Assembly: GCF_006151805.1 (NCBI RefSeq)
Contig: NZ_VDDA01000005.1
Coordinates: 186,001 to 250,000 of the forward strand
From: Methylobacterium terricola
Lineage (GTDB): Bacteria > Pseudomonadota > Alphaproteobacteria > Rhizobiales > Beijerinckiaceae
Direction of reading: 5' to 3'
Length of the DNA: 64,000 nucleotides
Shown here: in pieces, positions 51,222 to 60,470 of the stretch
Numbering within the stretch: the stretch's first letter is position 1
Layout of the letters: each line of letters begins with the position of its first letter
Notes under the pieces: generated by a model
Database searches by the model: none
Told to the model about the DNA's origin: nothing
What the model saw: only the letters and a program-made list of their open reading frames with translations
Made by a program: the position numbers and the translations under genes

Positions 51222-52619
51222 GTGGCCTATCGATGCGATCTCGGAGGCGAGCGCTATCGCTTCCCCGACCTGAAGGCGGTTCTCGCCGCCGCCTCCCCGC
51301 TCCGCTCCGGCGACGAGCTGGCGGGGCTCGCGGCGAGCAGCGACGCCGCCCGCGTCGCCGCCCGGACCATCCTCGCCGACCTGCCCCTGACGACGTTCCT
51401 CAACGAGGCGGTGGTGCCCTACGAGGACGACGAGGTCACGCGCCTCATCGTCGACAGCCACGATGCCGCCGCCTTCGCGCCGGTCTCGCATCTGACGGTC
51501 GGGGGATTCCGCGACTGGCTGCTCGGCCACGAGGCCGGTCCGGCGGCCCTGGCCGCCCTGGCGCCGGGCCTCACGCCCGAGATGGTCGCCGCCGTCTCGA
51601 AGCTGATGCGGCTCCAGGACTTGATCGTCGTGGCGCGCAAATGCCGGGTGACGACCGCCTTCCGCACCACCATCGGCTTATCCGGCCGGCTCGCGACCCG
51701 CCTGCAACCCAACCATCCGAGCGACGACCCGCGCGGCGTCGCCGCCTCGGTCCTCGATGGGCTGCTGTACGGCGCCGGCGACGCCGTGATCGGCATCAAT
51801 CCGGCCTCCGACGACGTCGAGACCGCGATCGCCCTCACGACGATGCTGGACGAGATGCGCCGGCACTACGAGATCCCGACGCAGACCTGCGTCCTGACCC
51901 ACGTCACGAACGCGATGACGATCATCGAGCGCGGCGCGCCGGTCGATCTCGTGTTCCAGTCCGTCGCCGGCACCGAGGCGGCCAACCGCGGCTTTGGCGT
52001 CGACCTCGCCCTCCTGGCCGAGGCAACCGACGCCGCCCGGAGCCTGGGGCGCGGGACGGTCGGCGACAACGCGATGTATTTCGAGACCGGCCAGGGCGCG
52101 GCGCTCTCGGCGGACGCCCATCACGGGGTCGACCAGCAGACCGTGGAGGCGCGGGCCTACGCGGTGGCCCGCGCCTTCCGGCCGCTCCTCGTCAACACGG
52201 TGGTGGGCTTCATCGGCCCGGAATACCTCTCTGACGGCAAGCAGATCACCCGCGCCGGCCTCGAGGATCATTTCTGCGGCAAGCTTCTCGGCCTGCCGAT
52301 GGGGTGCGACGTCTGCTACACCAACCATGCCGAGGCCGATCAGGACGACATGGATGGGCTGATGCTGCTGCTCGGCCAGGCGGGATGCAGCTTCCTGATC
52401 ACCGTCCCGGGCTCCGACGACGTCATGCTGAACTACCAGAGCCTGTCGTTCCACGACCTGCTGACCCTGCGCACGGTGCTGGGGGTGCGGGCCGCTCCGG
52501 AATTCGAGGCCTGGCTCGACCGGATGGGCATGACGACGCCGGACGGACGCGTCCGCTCCCTCGAAGCCCGGCACCCCGCGCTGACGCGCCTCCTCGATCA
52601 CGCGGGCCACGCGCGATGA
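51222..52619 (+). CDS. eutB: Ethanolamine ammonia-lyase large subunit
   Basis: EutB holds the active site of the adenosylcobalamin-dependent lyase that turns ethanolamine into acetaldehyde and ammonia. The 465-residue protein has the family core: NPASDDVETAIALTTMLDEMRRHYEIPTQTCVLTHVTNAM, DLVFQSVAGTEAANRGFGVDL, the substrate region ALSADAHHGVDQQTVEARAYAVARAF, GLPMGCDVCYTNHAEADQDDMD, and PGSDDVMLNYQSLSFHD. The start is GTG 51222, the codon directly before YRCDLGGERYRF where the family begins, with GGAGGGA upstream. It overlaps eutC by four bases. Confidence 0.95.
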   Translation: MAYRCDLGGERYRFPDLKAVLAAASPLRSGDELAGLAASSDAARVAARTILADLPLTTFLNEAVVPYEDDEVTRLIVDSHDAAAFAPVSHLTVGGFRDWLLGHEAGPAALAALAPGLTPEMVAAVSKLMRLQDLIVVARKCRVTTAFRTTIGLSGRLATRLQPNHPSDDPRGVAASVLDGLLYGAGDAVIGINPASDDVETAIALTTMLDEMRRHYEIPTQTCVLTHVTNAMTIIERGAPVDLVFQSVAGTEAANRGFGVDLALLAEATDAARSLGRGTVGDNAMYFETGQGAALSADAHHGVDQQTVEARAYAVARAFRPLLVNTVVGFIGPEYLSDGKQITRAGLEDHFCGKLLGLPMGCDVCYTNHAEADQDDMDGLMLLLGQAGCSFLITVPGSDDVMLNYQSLSFHDLLTLRTVLGVRAAPEFEAWLDRMGMTTPDGRVRSLEARHPALTRLLDHAGHAR

Positions 52620-53440
52620 CGCCGGCCGCCGACAGCCCCGCCGTCGTGCCCGCCGGCGCGGACCTCCCCGACGGCGATCGCTGGGCCGCCTTGCGGCGGG
52701 CGACGCCGGCGCGGATCGGCCTCGGCCGGAGCGGAGACGCCCTGCCGCTGCGGCCGATGCTGGATTTCCAGCTCGCCCATGCCCGGGCGCGCGATGCCGT
52801 CCACGCCGCCCTCGACGTCGCGGCCATCGTGTCGGCGCTGCCGCCTCACCCGGTGCTCCGCGTGCACAGCGCCGCACCGGACCGCCGGACCTACCTGCGC
52901 CGGCCCGATCTCGGCCGTCAGCTCGATGCCGATGCCGCCGCCACGCTGCGGGAGGCCGCCCCTGCGGACGGCCAGAGCTTCGACCTCGTCTTCATCGTCG
53001 CGGACGGGCTCTCGGCGAAAGCCGTCGCGAGCCATGCCGCGCCGGTGATCCAGGCCTGCCTTCGCCGCCTCGACGGCTACCGCATCGCGCCGATCGTCAT
53101 GGCCGAGCAGGCCCGGGTCGCCCTCGGCGATCCGGTGGGCGAAGGCCTCGGGGCCCGCCTCAGCGTGGTGCTGATCGGCGAGCGTCCGGGCCTCAGCGTC
53201 GCCGACAGCCTGGGCATCTACCTGACCTACGCGCCCCGCCCCGGCCGGCGGGATTCCGAGCGCAACTGCATCTCGAACGTGCATGGACACGGTGGTCTGA
53301 CCCCGGATCAGGCGGCCGGCAAGGTGGCGTGGTTCGTGCGCGAGGCCCTGCGCCGCGGCCTCACCGGCGTCGGCCTGAAGGACGGGATCGAGGAAGCCCT
53401 GCTGGAGGGAGGCCGGGCACCGGATTTGCCAGGGATCTGA
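52616..53440 (+). CDS. eutC: Ethanolamine ammonia-lyase small subunit
   Basis: A 274-residue EutC, which with EutB forms the cobalamin-binding interface. Landmarks are RIGLGRSGDALPLRPMLDFQLAHARARDAVH, YLRRPDLGRQL, DLVFIVADGLSAKAV, GARLSVVLIGERPGLSVADSLGIYLTY and RNCISNVHGHGGL. The ATG overlaps the eutB stop (ATGA), ensuring paired synthesis. There are no microcompartment shell genes and no eutA reactivase nearby, so this is the cytosolic nitrogen-scavenging type. Confidence 0.95.
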   Translation: MTPAADSPAVVPAGADLPDGDRWAALRRATPARIGLGRSGDALPLRPMLDFQLAHARARDAVHAALDVAAIVSALPPHPVLRVHSAAPDRRTYLRRPDLGRQLDADAAATLREAAPADGQSFDLVFIVADGLSAKAVASHAAPVIQACLRRLDGYRIAPIVMAEQARVALGDPVGEGLGARLSVVLIGERPGLSVADSLGIYLTYAPRPGRRDSERNCISNVHGHGGLTPDQAAGKVAWFVREALRRGLTGVGLKDGIEEALLEGGRAPDLPGI

Positions 53441-53633
53441 GGTTGCGTCCGGGAGACCGGATGGCGCGCCTCGAACCGCCCCGCCGGGCAGAGGCCGTCC
53501 GGTCCCCCCGACCGCGCCGCCCGAGCGGCCCGTCTCCGCTGCGACGGGCATTCGACACTGGACCGGCCTGACGACAGTCGTCCCGCTGCCTCGATCGTGC
53601 ACGGCAGGACGTGAACTCACGGAGGAACGATCG

Positions 53634-55001
53634 ATGCAGGATGTCGGACTTCACAAAGGCCTCAATGCGTTCCACCTCTGGGGCATCGCCGTCGGGCTGG
53701 TGATCTCGGGCGAGTATTTCGGGTGGAGCTACGGCTGGGCCAGCGCCGGCACGCTCGGCTTCCTGATCACGACGGTGGTCGTGGCGGCGATGTACATCGC
53801 CTTCATCTTCAGCTTCACGGAACTCACCACGGCGATCCCGCAGGCCGGCGGCCCGTTCGCGTATAGCCGCCGCGCCTTCGGCCCCGTCGGCGGCTGCATC
53901 GCCGGCTACGCCACGCTGATCGAGTTCGTGTTCGCACCTCCCGCCATCGCGCTGGCGATCGGCGCCTATCTCAACGTCCAGTTCCCGTCGCTCGACCCCA
54001 AGCACGCCGCGCTCGGCGCCTACCTGCTGTTCATGATCCTCAACATCGTCGGGGTGCAGATCGCCGCGACGTTCGAGCTGTTCGTCACCATCCTGGCGGT
54101 GGTCGAGCTCCTGGTGTTCATGGGCGTCGTCGCGCCCGCTTTCAATTTTGCGAACTTCACCGCCCATGGCTGGGCCGGCGAGAGCACCTTCAGCCTGGCG
54201 GCCGTCGGCGGCATGTTCGCGGCGATCCCGTTCGCGATCTGGTTCTTCCTGGCGATCGAGGGGGTGGCGATGGCCGCCGAGGAGGCGAAGGACCCCCGGC
54301 GGACGATTCCGATCGCCTACATCACCGGCGTGCTGACGCTCACCGCCCTGGCCTTCGGCGTCATGCTGTTTGCCGGCGCCGTCGGCGACTGGCGGACCCT
54401 GAGCAATCTCAACGACCCGCTGCCGCAGGCGATGAAGACCGTGGTCGGGGATTCGAGCGGCTGGCTCCACATGCTGGTCTGGCTCGGCTTGTTCGGTCTC
54501 GTCGCCTCCTTCCACGGCATCATCATGGGCTATTCGCGGCAGATCTTCGCCCTGGCCCGGGCCGGATTCCTGCCCGCAGCCCTCGCCCGCATCCATCCCC
54601 GCTTCCGCACGCCCCACATCGCCACCCTGGCGGGAGGCGCCGTCGGGATCGTGGCGATCTACAGCGACAGCCTCGTCACCATCGCGGGCCAGTCGCTCAC
54701 CGCCAGCATCGTCACGATGGCGGTCTTCGGCGCCCTGGTGATGTACGGCATGAGCATGGCGAGCCTCTTCCGGCTGCGGCGCCGCGAGCCGGCCCTGGCC
54801 CGGCCCTACCGGGCGCCGCTCTATCCCTATGCGCCCGCCTTCGCGCTCGTCCTCGCCGCAGTCTGCTTCCTGGCCCTGGTGGTCTACAACCCGCTGATCT
54901 TCGTCCTCTTCCTCTCCGTCATGGTGCTGGCCGTGGCCGCGAGCCTGCTCGCCCGCCAGGGCGGACGACAGTCGTTCGCGGATGGCGGCGCCTCCGTGTG
55001 A
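53634..55001 (+). CDS. Ethanolamine permease (APC family)
   Basis: A 455-residue amino acid-polyamine-organocation transporter with about twelve helices. The start GLNAFHLWGIAVGLVISGEYFGWSYGW and the later PQAGGPFAYSRRAFGPVGG and SFHGIIMGYSRQIFALARAGFLP are typical of ethanolamine permeases (Eat group). It lies 193 bp after eutC in the same direction and supplies EutBC with substrate. The gap contains no gene. The ribosome site is GGAGG before ATG 53634. Confidence 0.9.
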   Translation: MQDVGLHKGLNAFHLWGIAVGLVISGEYFGWSYGWASAGTLGFLITTVVVAAMYIAFIFSFTELTTAIPQAGGPFAYSRRAFGPVGGCIAGYATLIEFVFAPPAIALAIGAYLNVQFPSLDPKHAALGAYLLFMILNIVGVQIAATFELFVTILAVVELLVFMGVVAPAFNFANFTAHGWAGESTFSLAAVGGMFAAIPFAIWFFLAIEGVAMAAEEAKDPRRTIPIAYITGVLTLTALAFGVMLFAGAVGDWRTLSNLNDPLPQAMKTVVGDSSGWLHMLVWLGLFGLVASFHGIIMGYSRQIFALARAGFLPAALARIHPRFRTPHIATLAGGAVGIVAIYSDSLVTIAGQSLTASIVTMAVFGALVMYGMSMASLFRLRRREPALARPYRAPLYPYAPAFALVLAAVCFLALVVYNPLIFVLFLSVMVLAVAASLLARQGGRQSFADGGASV

Positions 55002-55107
55002 CGCCCCCGGCGCCCCGTGCGGGCGGACCGCGCTGCCACCGCCGCGTCCCGTCCGGCCGATCCCCGTGCCCCGTCTTTCCCTCGTTCCACCCCGCAAGAG
55101 CGACGCC

Positions 55108-56409
55108 ATGACCGACCTCTCCCGACAGACATCCGTGAAGCGCCGCGGCTTCCTCGGCGGCCTGATGCTGGCCGCCACCGCCACCGCCACCGCGACGACG
55201 ACCGCTCGGGCCACCGAGCGGACCGACGAGGCGGTCGGCCTCGATCGGGCGAAGTGGGCGCCTCGCAACCACGCCGTCATGACGCGGCTGATCGCGGAAC
55301 ACGGCAACACCTCGCCGACCTACGACCCCAAGAAACGGCCCTACGCGGTGTTCGACTGGGACAACACCAGCATCATGAACGACTGCGAGGAGGCGTTGCT
55401 GATGCATCAGATCAACACGCTGTCCTTCAAGCTCACGCCGGCCGAATTCGGCGCGATCATTCGCCAGAATGTCCCGCCGGGCAAATTTTCCGACGAGTTC
55501 AAGAACGCATCCGGCTCAACCGTCGATCTCGATTCGATCTGTGCGGATCTCGATGCCGATTATGCCTGGCTGCATGGCGCCTACAAGGGGCTGTCCGGTA
55601 CGCAGTCCCTCGCTGATGTCGTGAAGACATCGTATTTCGAGGACTTCCGGACCAAGCTCTATTACCTGTACGAGGCGGTCAACGATACCCACGGCGTCGA
55701 TGTCGGCTATCCGTGGGTGGTCTATCTGCTCGCCAACATGACGGTTCCGGAGCTGTCGCGTCTCACCGAGGCGTCCAACGACCTCGCCCTGGGCGCCGGG
55801 CTAGTCAAGACGAAGTATACCAGCCCGGCCGACCGGGCCGGCAAGGCCGGTATCGTGAGCGTCAGTCACTTCCACGGCATCCGGCTGTGCACCGAAATCG
55901 GCGGCCTGATGGATACGTTGAGCCGCCACGGCATCGACACCTATGTCTGCACCGCCTCGCTCGAGCACGTCGTCGCGGTCTTCGCGACGCTGCCGAAATA
56001 CGGCTACAATGTTCCGCGGGAGCACGTCATCGGCCTGCGCCTGGAGCAGGACGGTGAGACGCTCAAGAACGCGTACCGCAAGGGATGGCCGCTGACCTGG
56101 GGCCCGGGCAAGACCACCGCCATCAAGCAGGTGCTGGTCGCCCAAAAAGGCTACGGTCCGCTGCTCGTCGCCGGCGACAGCGACGGAGACTACGACATGC
56201 TCCGCGACTTCCCGGACACGCGGCTCGGCCTCGTCGTCAACCGGATGAAGAAGGGCAAGATCGGCGAATTGTCCAAGATCGCCGCCGATACGGTCAAGGA
56301 GAAGAGCCCCCGATACGTGCTTCAGGGCCGCCAGGAATCGACCGGGAACTGGCTGCCGCAGGAGAGCAGCATCAAGCTCGGCAAGACGGAGCCTCAGTTG
56401 CTGGCGTAA
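55108..56409 (+). CDS. Secreted HAD phosphatase, phosphorylcholine-phosphatase-like
   Basis: A 433-residue HAD-superfamily phosphatase with a twin-arginine-like signal (VKRRGFLGGLMLAATATATAT). Motif I is FDWDNTSIMNDCEEALL (nucleophile and acid Asp), motif II TASLEH, motif III in RKGWPLTWGPGKTTAIKQ, motif IV GDSDGDYDML. The spacing and the DxDNT motif followed by an acidic stretch resemble Pseudomonas PchP, which removes phosphate from phosphocholine and phosphoethanolamine outside the inner membrane. Placement after the ethanolamine permease suggests it releases ethanolamine for import; that is inference. Confidence 0.82.
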   Translation: MTDLSRQTSVKRRGFLGGLMLAATATATATTTARATERTDEAVGLDRAKWAPRNHAVMTRLIAEHGNTSPTYDPKKRPYAVFDWDNTSIMNDCEEALLMHQINTLSFKLTPAEFGAIIRQNVPPGKFSDEFKNASGSTVDLDSICADLDADYAWLHGAYKGLSGTQSLADVVKTSYFEDFRTKLYYLYEAVNDTHGVDVGYPWVVYLLANMTVPELSRLTEASNDLALGAGLVKTKYTSPADRAGKAGIVSVSHFHGIRLCTEIGGLMDTLSRHGIDTYVCTASLEHVVAVFATLPKYGYNVPREHVIGLRLEQDGETLKNAYRKGWPLTWGPGKTTAIKQVLVAQKGYGPLLVAGDSDGDYDMLRDFPDTRLGLVVNRMKKGKIGELSKIAADTVKEKSPRYVLQGRQESTGNWLPQESSIKLGKTEPQLLA

Positions 56410-56418
56410 CAACAAAGC

Positions 56419-56450
56419 AGCCCCCTCGACCGGGCGTGGTCGAGGGGGCT
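56419..56450. terminator. Bidirectional terminator between the eut and cyn operons
   Basis: AGCCCCCTCGACC, six-base loop, GGTCGAGGGGGCT: a perfect 13-bp stem nine bases after the phosphatase stop. Read on the minus strand after cynS it is followed by GCTTTGTTGTT, a fair T-rich tail. Confidence 0.7.
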
Positions 56451-56576
56451 GGGCGAGCCCGGATGGCGCCGGTCCTGATTCGCCGGACGCCCGGAGCGTG
56501 GTCCGACGGTCTGGACGGGATTGTCCCGGCAATCGGGATTGGCCAGCTCCCGCTGGGGGCCGGCCAAACCTCAGCC

Positions 56577-57065
56577 TCAGCCTTCCTTGAAGCCGTATTC
56601 GGGCACGCCCTCCTCGTTGCCATAATACTTGTACGGCAGGAACTTGCCCGACAGGTTCATCTTGACCCGGTCGCCCTTGTTGTTGGGCTCGCGCTCCATG
56701 GTCATGTTGAAGTCGATCGCCGACATGATGCCGTCGCCGAACTCCTCCTGGATCAGCTCCTTCCAGGTGGTGCCGTAGACCATCACCAGCTCGTAGAAGC
56801 GGTAGATCAGCGGGTCGGTCGGGGGCATCTGCGGGATCGAGCCGCGATAGGGCGCCTCGTTGAGCATCCGCTCCTCGGCCTGGGTGAGGCCGAACAGGGC
56901 GGCGGCCTTGGCGGCCTGGGCCTTCGGCAGCTTCATCTGGCCCATGCAGGCGGCGGTGATCAGGATCGGCGAGATGCCGCCGATCTCGTCCTGGATGTAC
57001 TTCCAGGTCCAGCCCTTCTCGCGCTTGATGTCGAGCAGCTTCTCGGTGAGGTCTTCGCGCTTCAT
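56577..57065 (-). CDS. cynS: Cyanate hydratase (cyanase)
   Basis: Cyanase converts cyanate and bicarbonate to ammonia and carbon dioxide (via carbamate). The 162-residue protein has the helical N-terminal domain (LTEKLLDIKREKGWTWKYIQDEIGG) and the catalytic C-terminal domain (DPLIYRFYELVMVYGTTWKELIQEEFGDGIMSAIDF, then SGKFLPYKYYGN). The Arg and Glu of YRFYE and the Ser of MSAIDF are the known active-site residues and are present. It is the last gene of the cyn operon, 167 bp after cynD; the gap has two stable hairpins that may process the RNA to raise cynS expression. Confidence 0.97.
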   Translation of the reverse strand: MKREDLTEKLLDIKREKGWTWKYIQDEIGGISPILITAACMGQMKLPKAQAAKAAALFGLTQAEERMLNEAPYRGSIPQMPPTDPLIYRFYELVMVYGTTWKELIQEEFGDGIMSAIDFNMTMEREPNNKGDRVKMNLSGKFLPYKYYGNEEGVPEYGFKEG

Positions 57066-57232
57066 GGGGTCTCTCCGTGGACTTCGTGCCGTCCCGCGGG
57101 GCGGCACGTGGCTGAGGCTCGGGATCGGACGGGGACTCGCGTCCCCCGCCCCATCCCGTTCGGCGCGGTCCCGGACGCCATCCGCCGAAGGCGGCGCGGC
57201 GTCGTGCCCGGGACCGGAAGGGGTGGCGCGGG
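57066..57232 (-). other. cynD-cynS spacer with hairpins
   Basis: GTGCCG...CGGCAC around 57077-57098 and TCCGCCGAAGGCGG near 57180 can fold. No promoter motif is evident. The spacer may separate expression levels of transporter and enzyme. Confidence 0.35.
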
Positions 57233-58210
57233 TCAGGCCCGGCGGGAGGGCGGCTCGGCCGCGATCGCGGCGGCGTCGGCCTCGCTGAGCGACGGGCGGA
57301 CGACCGGCGGGTGGCGCTGGTCGTAGCCGGCCGGCATCGCGTCGCGCAGGGTCCTGGAGCGCGACACGAGGAAGTCGATCAGGTGGTTGCGGAGCGCATA
57401 ATAGCCCGGCGCGTGGTGGAGCTGGGTGCGGTCCCGGTCCTTCGGCAGGGGATTCTCGACGATCTCGGCGACCTTCGCCTCCGGCCCGTTCGTCATCAGG
57501 ACGATCCGGTCGGCGAGGTAGATCGCCTCGTCGACGTCGTGGGTGATCATGAACACGGTCTGGCCGGTCTCGACGCAGATCCGCCGCACCTCGTCCTGCA
57601 GCGTGCCGCGGGTGAGCGCGTCGAGGGCCGAGAACGGCTCGTCCATCAGGAGGATCTTCGGCTCGATCGACAGGGCGCGGGCGATGCCGACGCGCTGCTT
57701 CATGCCGCCCGACAGCTCGGAGGGCCGCTTGTGCTCGGAGCCGGCGAGCCCGACCGTGGCGATCGCCTTCTTCGCCCGCGCCTCGATCTCGGCCTTCGGC
57801 GCCTTGCGCCAGCGCGACGAGACCGCGTAGGCGACGTTGCCGAGGACGGTGCGCCAGGGCAGCAGGGCGTGGCCCTGGAAGATCACCGCCCGGTCGAGGC
57901 TGGTGCCCTGGAGCGCCTGCCCGTCGACGATCACCGCGCCCTCGGACGGTGCCTCGAGCCCGGCCAGGATGTTCAGCACCGTGGTCTTGCCGCAGCCCGA
58001 ATGCCCGATCATGCAGACGAACTCGCCGCGGCGCATCGGCAGCCACAGGTTCTCGAAGATCGTGGTGGTCTTAGCACCAGGCGCCGGGTAGCGCCGGGCG
58101 ATCCCCTCGATCGAGATGAACTTGTCAGACGTGGACATGCGGCCGGTCCCGGCATTCTGGTCGGGGGCGGCGCCGGAGGTGCGCCGCACGAAGGGAAGGA
58201 GCTTGCTCAT
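57233..58210 (-). CDS. cynD: Cyanate/nitrate-type ABC transporter ATPase
   Basis: A 325-residue NrtD/CynD-type ATPase. Walker A GHSGCGKT, Q-loop FQGHALLPW, signature LSGGMKQRVGIARAL, Walker B ILLMDEP, and H-loop MITHDVDEA are intact. The C-terminal extension is disordered. It partners the permease encoded ten bases upstream. A possible internal start at 58138 (MSTSDKFISIEG) matches the domain edge better than the first ATG, so the true N terminus is open. Cyanate rather than nitrate is inferred from cynS in the same operon. Confidence 0.9.
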   Translation of the reverse strand: MSKLLPFVRRTSGAAPDQNAGTGRMSTSDKFISIEGIARRYPAPGAKTTTIFENLWLPMRRGEFVCMIGHSGCGKTTVLNILAGLEAPSEGAVIVDGQALQGTSLDRAVIFQGHALLPWRTVLGNVAYAVSSRWRKAPKAEIEARAKKAIATVGLAGSEHKRPSELSGGMKQRVGIARALSIEPKILLMDEPFSALDALTRGTLQDEVRRICVETGQTVFMITHDVDEAIYLADRIVLMTNGPEAKVAEIVENPLPKDRDRTQLHHAPGYYALRNHLIDFLVSRSRTLRDAMPAGYDQRHPPVVRPSLSEADAAAIAAEPPSRRA

Positions 58211-58220
58211 CGTCTCGGCC

Positions 58221-59060
58221 TCATTCGGGGAAGGTCACGAGGCGCTGGGCGCGGGCGAGCAACTGGTCGAGGACCATGCCCACGAGGCCGATCAGCAGGA
58301 TCGAGGTGATCACGTTGGTGATCGAGAGGTTGTTCCACTCGTTCCAGACGAAGTAGCCGATGCCGGTGCCGCCGACGAGCATCTCGGCCGCGACGATGAC
58401 GAGCCAGGCGATGCCGATCGAGATGCGCATGCCGGTGAGGATCGTCGGGGCGGCGGCCGGCAGGATCACCGTGAAGGCGCGCCGGATCGGCGAGACCTCG
58501 AGCGTGCGGGCGACGTTGAGCCATTCCTTGCGGGTGGTCGACACGCCGAACACCGTGTTGATCAGCATCGGCCACAATGAGCAGATGAAGATCACGAAGA
58601 TCGCCGACAGCCCCGAATCCTTGATCGTGTAGAGGGCGAGCGGCATCCAGGCGAGCGGCGAGACCGGCTTGAGGATCTGGATGTACGGATCGAGCGCCCG
58701 GCTCATCAGCGGCGACATGCCGATGAGGAAGCCGACGGGAATCGCGACCAGAACCGCCAGCCCGTAGCCGAGCGCGACGCGCCCGATCGAGTAGGCGAGC
58801 TGGATGCCGAGCCCCTTGTCGTTCGGGCCCCGGTCGTAGAACGGGTCCTTCAGGTGGGTCCAGATCGTCGCCGCGACATCGAGCGGACCCGGCATCGCCG
58901 ACTTGCCGGTGGTGGCGGTGGCGCCCATCAGGGCGGCGTATTCGGGGTCCATCGCCTCGGTCTTGGCCGTCCCGCTCACCGCGACCTGCCAGATCAGCAG
59001 GATCGCGGCGAGCAGCGTCAGGGCGAGGACCGCAGCGCGGACGTTGAGTGAGCGTGTCAT
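58221..59060 (-). CDS. cynB: Cyanate/nitrate-type ABC transporter permease
   Basis: A 279-residue permease of the NrtB/CynB/SsuC type with a first signal-like helix (AAVLALTLLAAILLIWQVAV), about five further helices, and the EAA-loop segment EWLNVARTLEVSPIRRAFTVILPAAAPTILTGMR. The start lies four bases after the cynA stop, so the two are coupled. It forms the membrane channel for the substrate bound by CynA. Confidence 0.9.
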   Translation of the reverse strand: MTRSLNVRAAVLALTLLAAILLIWQVAVSGTAKTEAMDPEYAALMGATATTGKSAMPGPLDVAATIWTHLKDPFYDRGPNDKGLGIQLAYSIGRVALGYGLAVLVAIPVGFLIGMSPLMSRALDPYIQILKPVSPLAWMPLALYTIKDSGLSAIFVIFICSLWPMLINTVFGVSTTRKEWLNVARTLEVSPIRRAFTVILPAAAPTILTGMRISIGIAWLVIVAAEMLVGGTGIGYFVWNEWNNLSITNVITSILLIGLVGMVLDQLLARAQRLVTFPE

Positions 59061-59064
59061 GGTC

Positions 59065-60435
59065 CTAGCCAGCCCGCTTGATCGCGAAGGAATCGAGGTA
59101 CTCTTTCGGCTTTGCCGGGTCGAAGGTCTTGCCCATCACCGAGAAGCTCTTGGTGGTGGTCTCGGGCGGCGTGAAGCCGTCCTGCTTCATCAGCCGGGCG
59201 GCGTCGGTCGCGAGATAGACCTGACGCGCCACCGCGGCGTAGTCGACGTCGCCCTTGAGCTGGCCCCAGCGCTTCATCTGGGTCAGGATCCACACCGCGA
59301 AGGATTGCCAGGGGAAGGCGTCGAAATCGACCCGGTCGGGCACCCGGCGCACCTGGCCCAAGCCGTCCGCGAAGGTGCCGGTGAGCACCTGCTCGACCAC
59401 GGTCAGCGGCTGGTTGAGGTAGTTCGCCGGGGCGATCGCGGCGGCGATCTCCTTGCGGTTGTCCTTGTTCGAGGCATAAGCCGTTGCCTGGATGATCGCC
59501 CGCAGGAGCGCCGCGTAGGTGTTCGGTGTCTCCTTGATGAAGGCGTCCGAGGCGGCGAAGGCGCAGCACGGATGGCGATCCCAGATCTCCTTCGACAGGA
59601 TGTGGATGAAGCCGACGCCGTCATAGACCGCGCGCTGGTTCACCGGATCGGGGGCGAGGAAGCCGTCGATGTTGTCGGCGCGCATGTTCGCGACCATGTC
59701 CGGCGGCGGCACGGCGCGGATTTGCACGTCGGTGTCGGGATCGATGCCCGCTTCCGCCAGGTAGTAGCGCAGCAGGTAGTTGTGCATCGAGTAGTCGAAC
59801 GGGACGGCGAGCTTGAAGCCCTTCCAGTCCTTCGGGTTGCGACGCTCCTTGTGCTTCATCGCCAGAGTGATCGCCTGGCCGTTGACGTTCTCCACCGCCG
59901 GCATCGTGTAGGCCTGCGGGTTGGAGCCGAGCCCGAGCGAGATCGCGATCGGCATCGGCGCCAGCATGTGGGCGGCGTCGTATTCCTTGTTCAGGGTCTT
60001 GTCGCGGATCACCGCCCAGCCGGCGGTTTTCACCGCCTCGACGTTCAGGCCCTGCTTCTCGTAGAAGCCCATGGGCTTGGCCATGATGATCGGCGTGGCG
60101 CAGGTGATCGGGATGAAGCCGACCTTCAGGTCGGTCTTCTCCGGCTTGGCCCCTTGCGCGAAGGCCTCGGTGACGAGCTTGGTCGGAAAGAACTGGCTCA
60201 CCGCCGCGAGCGCCGTGGCGGCCCCCACGCTGCGCAGGAAGGCGCGGCGCTCGGCGTCGTGGGGGAAGAGCGCGCGCATCACCGCGCCCTCCACCGCCCG
60301 CTCCATGGCCGCGTCGCCCGTCGGCGTGGCGTCGTGGTCGGCATCATGAGCCGCCTGGCTCGCATGGGCGCCGCAGGAGCAGCCGCCGCGGGCAAGGCGG
60401 CGTTTGGCATCGAAGGGATTGTCGAACAGGGCCAT
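59065..60435 (-). CDS. cynA: Cyanate/nitrate-type ABC substrate-binding protein with Cys/His-rich lead
   Basis: A 456-residue CmpA/NrtA-family binding protein. Unusually, about 60 residues precede the twin-arginine signal: the lead contains GGCSCGAH at residues 17-24 and further histidines to residue 34, and the Tat motif ERRAFLRSVGAATALAAV starts at residue 62, with likely cleavage near AFAQ (about 94). The mature protein has KVGFIPITCATPIIMAKPMGFYEKQGL and FDYSMHNYLLRYYLAEAGIDPDTDV. ATG 60435 has GAGGCGACG upstream. The promoter is a sigma-54 site (see 60471-60485). Confidence 0.9.
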   Translation of the reverse strand: MALFDNPFDAKRRLARGGCSCGAHASQAAHDADHDATPTGDAAMERAVEGAVMRALFPHDAERRAFLRSVGAATALAAVSQFFPTKLVTEAFAQGAKPEKTDLKVGFIPITCATPIIMAKPMGFYEKQGLNVEAVKTAGWAVIRDKTLNKEYDAAHMLAPMPIAISLGLGSNPQAYTMPAVENVNGQAITLAMKHKERRNPKDWKGFKLAVPFDYSMHNYLLRYYLAEAGIDPDTDVQIRAVPPPDMVANMRADNIDGFLAPDPVNQRAVYDGVGFIHILSKEIWDRHPCCAFAASDAFIKETPNTYAALLRAIIQATAYASNKDNRKEIAAAIAPANYLNQPLTVVEQVLTGTFADGLGQVRRVPDRVDFDAFPWQSFAVWILTQMKRWGQLKGDVDYAAVARQVYLATDAARLMKQDGFTPPETTTKSFSVMGKTFDPAKPKEYLDSFAIKRAG

Positions 60436-60470
60436 CGTCGCCTCGCGCGGTTCGGGACGCGAAACAATTG

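Noticed and set aside
57233..60435. Nitrate transporter (nrtABD) instead of cyanate transporter
   Set aside because: The families cannot be separated by eye, but cynS is in the same operon and no nitrate or nitrite reductase gene is present, so cyanate is the better reading.
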